NCBI GenBank assembly: GCA_038373865.1
Contig: JAXGGA010006572.1
Coordinates: 1-64,000 of the forward strand
Source of the DNA: Uloborus plumipes
Taxonomy: Eukaryota; Arthropoda; Arachnida; Araneae; Uloboridae
DNA length: 64,000 nt
Reading direction: 5' to 3'
The notes beneath the pieces are model-generated. The model saw only the letters and a list, made by a program, of their open reading frames with translations. It was not told the DNA's origin and ran no database searches. Made by a program: the position numbers and the translations under genes. Positions 57,009-64,000 of this stretch are shown here, in pieces (the first letter of the stretch is position 1; every line of letters begins with the position of its first letter).

Positions 57009-57631
57009 GGGTCATTCCATAGAAATGCCGAAAAAAAATTACCGAATTGAAAAAGTATCAAAAAATAAATAAATAAATAAATAAATAAAAATCATACAAC
57101 ATAAGAAGATTTAAAAAAAAATTGAAAAAATATTGTAATTATCACTGAGATTAGCCATAATAAATAGTTTGTAGTGTGTTTACTGCTTGTTATTCGATGG
57201 TTACGTTAGTCACGTTACGTTAGTCACACTCCATCTTGAGTAAAAGTGACACTTAAGACTAAAAAAAATTAAGATTTAATAAATGTGTTTTATGTTTTTA
57301 AAAGCCAACTTTACACATTTTTCAAATATATCATTCAATTTTTAACACTTGCTTAACTTTGAGAAATGTTTGCCTCACAACATGAGCATTCATTTTCAGG
57401 GTTGCAAAAATGTTACGTTAGTCACGCTGCTATTTTGGTTGAAAAAATATTTACTGTCAGTAATTTTGTTTTAAATTCTTAGCAGAAATGATGCATAGAT
57501 ACCATGCACATTGTAAATCCACCAGCATAACTAAAAATATGTTTTATCTTTTAAGTTACAAGTAAAAACAGTTACAAAATCAGCTCTGAATGTTACGTTA
57601 GTCACCTCCCCCCTCCCCTATGGAATGACCC
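57009..57631. mobile_element. GTTACGTTAGTCAC-box element (623 bp)
   Basis: Inverted ends GGGTCATTCCATAG / CTATGGAATGACCC. Four 14-bp boxes GTTACGTTAGTCAC lie at 57200, 57214 (directly abutting), 57412 and 57592, all in one orientation. The termini equal those of 35453-36387 and resemble those of the two 1.97-kb elements. Target duplication is not clear. Confidence 0.7.
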
Positions 57632-58655
57632 TTTTTACTTTTAACTACGCTGTTTCTTTTTAACCCTCGATGAATATGTTTGTTTTATTTATTTACATTT
57701 TAGATTCTTCAGCTCTAAATTGGTATAAACAGTGTATCTAATCATCTATTTTTACTCTATAGTGTCGTTCAAATTTTATTCACTGCTGTAAAATATCACC
57801 TTTTTAACGAGACACATTTTTGTGCAACATCATTTAATTTTAACGAGAAGAGGGAAGATTCATTACAGGAACATTTGTGCTTGTACTTTTTTGTTACAAA
57901 ATTTTATGCTTCGTGTTTTTTTCCTTTTTTATTTCTGAGAATTTTCCGTGCTCAATTAAAATAGAATTCGAAAATATTTTATCGAAGAAGGAAATACCTT
58001 AGCTTTTGAACATTAATCTTTCTAAAGACATTCATTATACATTATATTTTGCAAACTCTATCTTCGGAATTTTTAAAAAAGAAATGTTACTCAAAAGATT
58101 GTAAAAGTGACGTTCGTGGACAGAATAACAAAACTATTTCTTCAGAGGCAAAAAGCTTTTAGAAGTTTTCCTGACTCAAAAATGAATTCTTCACAAAATA
58201 CTGCTCGTATTTTTCCATTGAAGAAGCGAAATATTTAAAAGAGTTCTGTGGCCAAAGTGAAACTCAAAAATTAATCATGGCTTTTAATTTTGAAATAATC
58301 TCCTCGCGTATTTTCAATATTTAATTTGTTAATTTTTAAATTGCGAACAATTTCCGAAATTAGACTCAAGAGACTAACCATTCTTTATGCAAGGAATACC
58401 TTGCTAAGCTATATTTATTGCTATTGGCGATGTCTCTTCTTGTAACTCAAAAAGATTCATCTATAAATATTTATTTATTGCGAATTTGTACATAAAAGTA
58501 ATGGTGAAAGTGATAATGATGATGATGATTATGACGCAGCGATGATCCACCAAAGATTACGATTAACAATGAATTATCAATTTAAGGCTCACCTATTTCA
58601 TTTTAGCATGAAATAAGTTAAAAACAATTACAATTAGCTATGTTGTATTAATAAG
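57632..58655. other. Anonymous AT-rich DNA
   Basis: A short GAT repeat at 58512-58535; nothing else recognised. Part of it may belong to the Helitron ending at 58684. Confidence 0.4.
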
Positions 58656-58684
58656 CACCCGGGCAACGCCTGGTAATAAGCTAG
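58656..58684 (+). mobile_element. Helitron-like 3' terminus
   Basis: CACCCGGGCAACGCCTGGTA makes a stem with one mismatch, followed by ATAAG and CTAG before T. Its hairpin resembles that at 2799 (GGGCAACGCC loop), so both belong to one Helitron lineage. The 5' end is not identified. Confidence 0.6.
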
Positions 58685-58707
58685 TACTAAAAAAAAGAAT
58701 AATAGTA

Positions 58708-58943
58708 CACTGTTCAAAACAATTAGAGGAGCCCATGGTTTTAACAAAATTGTGCAAAGATGTATGTATACCCATAAGTAACATGAAAGGAATCATCCAT
58801 TATTTAAAGCCTATAAGGAAACGGAAGAAGAAAACTTTATACTCAAATCAAAGTTCATAACGTCAAAAACCAGAAAAAGGAGATAAGGGCAGAAATTAGG
58901 ATGTTGCACAAACGTCTTGCTCCGATAATCGTTTTGAACAGTG
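58708..58943. mobile_element. Tc1-like MITE (236 bp)
   Basis: Ends CACTGTTCAAAACAATTA and GTTTTGAACAGTG, with TA at 58706-58707 and 58944-58945. No coding capacity. Confidence 0.8.
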
Positions 58944-58945
58944 TA

Positions 58946-60704
58946 GTAATGATAATAATAATGATATTTATCTTAATAATTTAGAGTAACAACAACAAGT
59001 CGAGCCACAGTTGGTACAAGAGCGGTCATTCATCTTGGAGGCTGTCTGTCAATTGATATCAACAGGTAATACCAAACAGCTACCACACTGCTCCGCATTG
59101 GAAAAACCATGTCTCTCTAATATTCCTGTAAAGATATGGACTTTGCCCTCTGCAAATAATGTACCACAGCAAAGGCTTCCCCAGATCACATTCTGGCCTG
59201 CTTGGGTCCATCTACAGAAGATCTAAGAGATAGACCTGGTCTTGTCATTGACTTTTTGAAGGTGAACTAATTTTTGGACTTAAACTAGCTCTGATAGATC
59301 CCGGGGATTCGAAAGAAGAAGAAGCCCTCAACAAGTACTAAATTTTTAGTTCAGTTCCGCCAAGCATTACTTGAGCAGTAATTTACAGCCGCAAAGCCAG
59401 GTCTATGGCAGAAGTAGATGCAATACACCACCTACTTAATGCCTAAAAAAATGTATGTGATTCCAAGCTTCAATAGAAGATCAAGACTTCTAATATTTCT
59501 TCAAGATAATTTAGTTATTTTAATTCCATATGTCAAGCTGCTCATTTTTTTCAAGGAACACTTAACGCTAGTTTACATTAATTAAAATACTTTATTTACA
59601 ATGTATACAAAATGAAGAAAGTCTAAATTTGGCATATCAAGAATGCTCGGAACAAATAGTGATCAAGTTTCAAGGTAACAAAATCATGGAATTCGAAGCT
59701 ATTTTTAATTTATCGTCTGCTTCTTGCAAATGCTGCCAAATCAAAACTTGAAACAAAGAGCTTAAGTAAAACAAGAAAAGAGATTTACAAATAGAACTTA
59801 AAATTAAATATTCCACAATATCCGAGCTTTGCCTTAGATTTATGATTTTAACCGTACCATTGCTGTGGTAACTCGCTGGTTTGCTAATTTTACGTTAGCT
59901 ACTAGTTTGTTTGGAACTCTTAGCTTCTATAAGATGATTTCCGCTACAAGCACAGTTTCTGTCTAATTCAGAATGTTGAGTACTAATGAAGAAGAAACTA
60001 CAATTTCTGGACGGTATGACTGAGCTGGCAGTGTATTGCATGACACAGCATTTGTTTTACTACAATAATGTATTCCACAGCACATTTATTCCATGGTTTA
60101 AAGGGACAATGAGCAACAGGATCACTTTGAACCTGGTTAATAATTTATTTTAACAGGTTTTGATAACAAGTATTTCTTATTTTGTATAACTAGGCAATAC
60201 TTTGGGAGTTTTTCTCGAGTTTTACGCCAGCAAAGGCCATAACGCCATTTGAATTGAATGGGACATTTAAAATTGGATATATTGCGGATCAAGGTTGTAC
60301 TGAATGCAGTGTCGTAGTTTAGAGAGGGGTAATGCCGTTCCCCGTCGTTTCTATAAAATTAGCTGTAAAAACAACATTAATTTGGTTCATTATTAGAAAA
60401 ATAACGCAAATGTAATGTAAATTGGTTACAAACTACTTTTTCTTTCGATGAGTTCCAAGAAACATTTTTCTCCAACTACTACACAGCCGGAATGCATTGT
60501 GCGCTGTTAAAGGTTAAAAAGAAATTTTAAAATAACTATTACAGTAAAATAGAATGTTCACAGTATAGAAAAAAAATTACCGTAAACTTTGCCCAAAAAA
60601 GTAAGCGACTGCAGCAACAATGGGCACACCATGTGACTTATGGTGATAAGGATATACTTCTCCATTTCTTTCTCTCTCTCTATGTCTCGTAGAGACCCAT
60701 TCAG
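58946..60704. other. Anonymous DNA
   Basis: The stretch 59000-59260 is less AT-rich and has a 71-codon open frame (59011-59226) with no recognisable family. Nothing else stands out. Confidence 0.4.
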
Positions 60705-60781
60705 TGTACAGGATAGCCAACCGGTCTGCGAGTAATAGGAACTTAGATTCGAACCCCACTGGTTACATACCAGTGTAGCAT
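60705..60781 (+). repeat. tRNA-like SINE head
   Basis: ATAGCCAACCGGTCTGCGAG (A-box-like) and GATTCGAACCCC (B-box) are spaced as in a pol III promoter. The ends do not pair into an acceptor stem, so this is a SINE or tRNA pseudogene and not a functional tRNA. Confidence 0.45.
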
Positions 60782-61322
60782 ACACAAGTTACTAACTTGT
60801 GTCTGTTACATAATCCATTCTCCAGTTAGATATGCAGAGCAATGACGCGAAGTGAAAATAATAAGATTAATCGAAACATCAAGCACAAATACGAAAAAAA
60901 CACACATACATATAGTAGGAAATTAGAAGTTCCATAATTACATTAGGAAATTCTGACGTCGTCTAAGTGATTGCTGGAAATTGTCTACAAGTGGCAATGG
61001 CACAATATGGGAAATACATATATATTCTACACCTTGTTCTTTCTCAGAGCAACAAGATACAGCTTTCTTGTTTTTTCTACCGTCGTAAAATAGAATTTTA
61101 TGTTGGAAAGTACATGCAGCAAGAATACCAGTACTTTTCGCCGTAAAACTTCTAAAAAAAATTTCACAGTGCACGATTACAACGGTTGGCCCAACCCCCG
61201 TTTGCTTGTTATCTGAGCTGCACCTTGTCCAAATCAGTGGTGTTCCCACATGAATCTACCATGACTGAAATCAATGCAAGAAAATACCCAAAAGTAATTC
61301 CAAATTCTTCCATACAACCACC
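60782..61322. other. Anonymous DNA
   Basis: A 103-codon minus-strand open frame (60938-61249) shows no recognisable family and overlaps an open frame on the other strand. Nothing else seen. Confidence 0.35.
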
Positions 61323-61382
61323 CAGAGGCGTAGGAACGATTTTGGCGCCCTTGGCAAGGAAACATTTTGGCGCCCCTTATAC
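61323..61382 (+). mobile_element. Candidate hAT element end
   Basis: CAGAGGCGTAGGAACGATTT followed by TGGCGCCCTTGGCAAGG resembles the termini of ZMYM1-like hAT elements. It lies 0.8 kb beyond the 3' end of the hAT transposase remnant on the minus strand, where an element end is expected. The opposite end is not found before the window stops. Confidence 0.45.
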
Positions 61383-61683
61383 ATTTTCTATTTATATATA
61401 TATACCGTAAAGTATCGAAAGTAACCCCTACGGATTATACCCCCCCCCCCTTCTTTTTTTTCCAAAGTGAAATTACTCTTTTGTCCTGAATATACTAAAT
61501 AAAAAATCTTGATTGTAACCCTCCCCCCCTCCTGAAATTTATCAGTTTAGTACACACACACAGCTAGCACGTATGATGACGTACGGAAAGATGATTTGTT
61601 TCTCTTCTTCTCCCCCCCCCCTTTTTTTCTAAAATGTAAACAAGTCAATTGCTATTTTTAGAAACAACTCATTCTTAATTTTG

Positions 61684-61949
61684 TATTATATGGTAGTACT
61701 GTACTTTTTTTTCTCTTATTAATTTATTTGCCAAAAACTTTTCATGAATGAACCAATCAGGATTTTTTAAAATTCATTGTGGATGGCCCAAAATAATTTC
61801 TATGTTTTATTTCTGTATTATACGGTAGAACAGTACTTTTTTTTTTACTTATTAATTATTTGCCAAAAACTTTCCAGGAATGAACCAATAAGGATTTTTT
61901 TTTTAATTCATCGTGGATGGCACAAAATAATTTCTATGTTTTATTTCTG
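61684..61949. repeat. Two-copy tandem duplication, period 132 bp
   Basis: Units share TATTTGCCAAAAACTTT, GAATGAACCAAT, CGTGGATGGC-type words and AAAATAATTTCTATG. The duplication lies within the presumed hAT element. Confidence 0.85.
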
Positions 61950-62122
61950 TCATATAAAGTCCGTTGCAAAACGTTGCGGGTAAAAATAAAATAACTCCTC
62001 AAATTTTTATCATGAAAATATCAAGTTTCAGGAAAAAATGGAATTTAATAACAGCAAATAAAAACTAACAAGTGAGAAAAACAATTGGTAAAACTAATGA
62101 AATGCTGGATTCTAAAACTGGA

Positions 62123-63099
62123 CTATTTACAATAATTTAATTTTTCGGGCTTTTCATTCGCGAAATCGTTAATTACGTCATCATAATTAATATTTTGCAA
62201 TAGTTCCTTCTCAATTGATAGCAAGCAAAGGGAAGATGTTCGCTCCTGACCTGATGTTGCTCTTAAGTAGTTCTTGATTATTTTTAATTTGCTAAAACTT
62301 CTCTCTGCTGTAGCAACTGTTGCTGGCAAAGTTAAAAATATTTTGATGGCCATTATTATGTTTGGGTAGATTTCTTGCAGTTCCCATTTAGCAATGATGT
62401 TTAAGATGTCTAAATGGTAGCATTTCGTATTGTTTTCTTCATTTAATAAGGTGCTTAGCTCTTAGCTGAGATTTTAAACATTCCACTTCTGTGATAAGTT
62501 GTTCGGCATTTAATTCCTTGTACTTGTGTGATAACAGTACTACTGCCTTTTTCTCGAAATGTTCTTTAGGTAACTCTAGAACACCTGCACCTGTCAAAAA
62601 ATTGAAATCATCTGCAACGTCTTTTAAGCATTTGAATCTGTCTTGGAGCTCCACAATAATAGAATCCATGACACTAATGTGTGACACTTTGATATGGTCG
62701 AAATAGGGGGATTCATCTTCTGCTTTCTCGTCATGAAACTTTTTTCTTTTTCTTTTTCTTTGATGCAATTCAGGTGAGATACCTAATTTTTTACATGTTT
62801 TCCGGCTTCAGTGTAAATTTTGTTTCTTTCTTTGTCATCTTTTCGTATTTTTTCAAAACTCTCCAAACATCCTTTGATGAGTAAAGATGATCGGTAAACA
62901 TCTTGGTCTTTTTTTTTTTTTGCAAGCATATGTTTACTCTGTTCAATTTTTCTAATGCCAAATTCCAAAAATGTAAATGAGCAATAAATTTGTAACCTCT
63001 CACCTGCCGATGTAGGGCTTTCGCTGTGACTAGAACATTTCCATACGAATTATCATGAACAAGACAGCCTGGATCCACACAATCGTTGACGAGGGCGGA
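62123..63099 (-). pseudogene. hAT (ZMYM1/DUF4371-like) transposase, C-terminal half, frameshifted
   Basis: Reading from 63099 down: SALVNDCVDPGCLVHDNSYG and VLVTAKALHRQVRGYKFIAH. A frame change follows at an A-run (about 62911-62921), then DVYRSSLLIKGCLESFEKIR. A second change precedes RKRKRKKFHDEKAEDESPYF, MDSIIVELQDRFKCLKDVAD and LVLS-type helices. A third precedes WELQEIYPNIIMAIKIFLTL and PATVATAERSFSKLKIIKNY, ending SSLCLLSIEKELLQNI. The closing block is the hAT dimerisation domain (hATC, with AERSFSKLK..K..LR). The preceding part matches the C-terminal region of zinc-finger MYM-type-1-like hAT proteins. At least three frameshifts make it non-functional. The N-terminal DNA-binding and RNase H core parts are missing upstream. 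Confidence 0.85.
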
Positions 63100-64000
63100 T
63101 CAACTTCTCGTTTTGGAGGGGGTCTTTTCCGGAAGGGTGGGGTGGGGTTCCAAGTTTTTTTTTTAAAACACAAATAGGTAGATAGGAGCAAATTTTTTGA
63201 AAATAAATTTTCTATAACGCAGCTTCAGGCTGTCTAGGTTACTTAAAGGGCGGATCATGACCGACATAATCCCCCCCTTTGGATTTGACCCAGACTCGTG
63301 ATTGGATCAGGAAGCTTACTCTTTACCGAATAGCAGTCGGATAACCCGTTACAAACATTCTAATTTGCTCAAGAAATGGCGCCTGTGTAGTTAATTCACC
63401 ATCTCTTTCATCTGTACGCTATTCTATTGTGCGCGGGGCATCAGAGAGCGGCCTAAGTGCCACAACTATACAGCGCATTCGTCAAAATTTTCTGCAATGT
63501 CAGAATGTCACCACCATCCCAGACACTCAGTCTAGTTTGCGCACGTGCGTGTGCAACTTCAAAGACTGCGAGGTCTGCTATCACGGCGTCGAAATTTCTA
63601 AGAATAGCCCTCAATAAAAGTACCCTTTGGGTATCCCAACGGAGACCACCTCAGGGACAACCTGAAAAAGGACAACCTGTTCCCTTTCCGTGCACATCAG
63701 AAATAGCGCTCATCGTCTCTGTGGATTTCCCACCCCCATTGGAGATAAGTCACCATGCTAAATGAACCCCATCCAGGACCCCATTAGTCTTCCTTTTTTG
63801 GCAATTGACAGCTCAAAGACAGCTGTTAAAGAAAGGAACTTGAATATGTAGACAGAGAACGTTCAACCATTATCCATTGACCCAAGGGTACAGTGCTAAG
63901 AATGTTTCTGTATTGCTTGATTCGAAAATAAAAGATGTGACAAGTGTATCAATTTGAAAAAAAAAATAGTTAATATTTGTTTTCCAACAGTATCTGTGCT
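63100..64000. other. Anonymous DNA at the window edge
   Basis: GC content is moderately higher than average, with G- and C-runs (63115-63150, 63270). Overlapping open frames at 63429-63765 have no recognised family. Part may be the 5' side of the hAT element. Confidence 0.35.

Noticed and set aside
61414..61640. C-runs as possible G-quadruplex regulatory site
   Set aside because: Several isolated C-runs, but no conserved spacing or second copy to support a function.
63429..63765. Overlapping open frames in a moderately GC-rich stretch
   Set aside because: No recognisable domain, no splice context that I can argue, and mutually overlapping frames; left as anonymous DNA.

Overview
This window looks like intergenic or heterochromatic DNA from a large, AT-rich animal genome, most likely an arthropod and plausibly an arachnid such as a spider. 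That placement is an inference from the mix of elements seen: Tc1/mariner, pogo/Tigger, hAT, TTAA-targeting and PIF/Harbinger-like elements, Helitrons, a Ty3-type Gag fragment and tRNA-derived SINEs. I find no complete host gene. The only intact protein-coding gene is a Tc1/IS630-type transposase of 343 residues on the minus strand (16691-17722). It sits inside a complete element with TIRs of about 49 bp and a TA target duplication. Everything else with coding character is a broken transposon remnant: a Gag-like fragment (156-460), a mariner transposase remnant (45053-46197), a frameshifted hAT/ZMYM1-like transposase C-terminal half (62123-63099), and two decayed copies of one C-terminal module (31169-31450 and 33661-33834).

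Layout. 0-5.4 kb: Gag fragment, dispersed repeats, a foldback GAAGTCGG element, a Harbinger-like MITE, a Helitron 3' end, a 652-bp TA-flanked palindrome, a TTAA element and a tandem duplication. 5.9-16 kb: hAT MITEs with poly-C tracts, a TTAA MITE, and an 800-bp palindrome around a TA tract; the rest is anonymous. 16.3-19.2 kb: a large palindromic Tc1-like foldback element with the intact Tc1 copy nested in its left arm. 20-28 kb: elements built from iterated ACTGTAAAA-type motifs, a CpG-richer patch near 23.5-24 kb, a TTAA MITE and a hAT element. 30.6-36.4 kb: a nested complex of elements with GGTAAGTGGGCC, GTAAC-N4-GTTAC and AACAGAGTGGAC boxes. 37.8-41.8 kb: nested TTAA elements, a fourth hAT MITE, and a Tigger-like element whose 3' end has expanded into a satellite. 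42-52 kb: SINE, GATTAC element, mariner, pogo MITE, a second Tigger copy carrying a Helitron, and a GC-rich foldback. 53-57.6 kb: a TTAA MITE, then a second nested complex with GGGCAAAGTG and GTTAC-N4-GTAAC boxes, then a third short relative. 58-64 kb: Helitron end, Tc1 MITE, tRNA-like SINE and hAT pseudogene.

Insertions can be ordered from the sequence alone. The Tc1 copy has its empty site in the opposite palindrome arm. The 705-bp Helitron has its empty site in the paralogous Tigger copy. A 226-bp TTAA element has its empty site in a paralogous MITE. The most interesting pattern is a set of elements (33009-34982, 54158-56126, 57009-57631, 35453-36387) that share GGGCAATTCC/GGGTCATTCC termini. 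Each carries its own iterated 14-bp box, and the two long ones have the same length and the same four-plus-three box layout.
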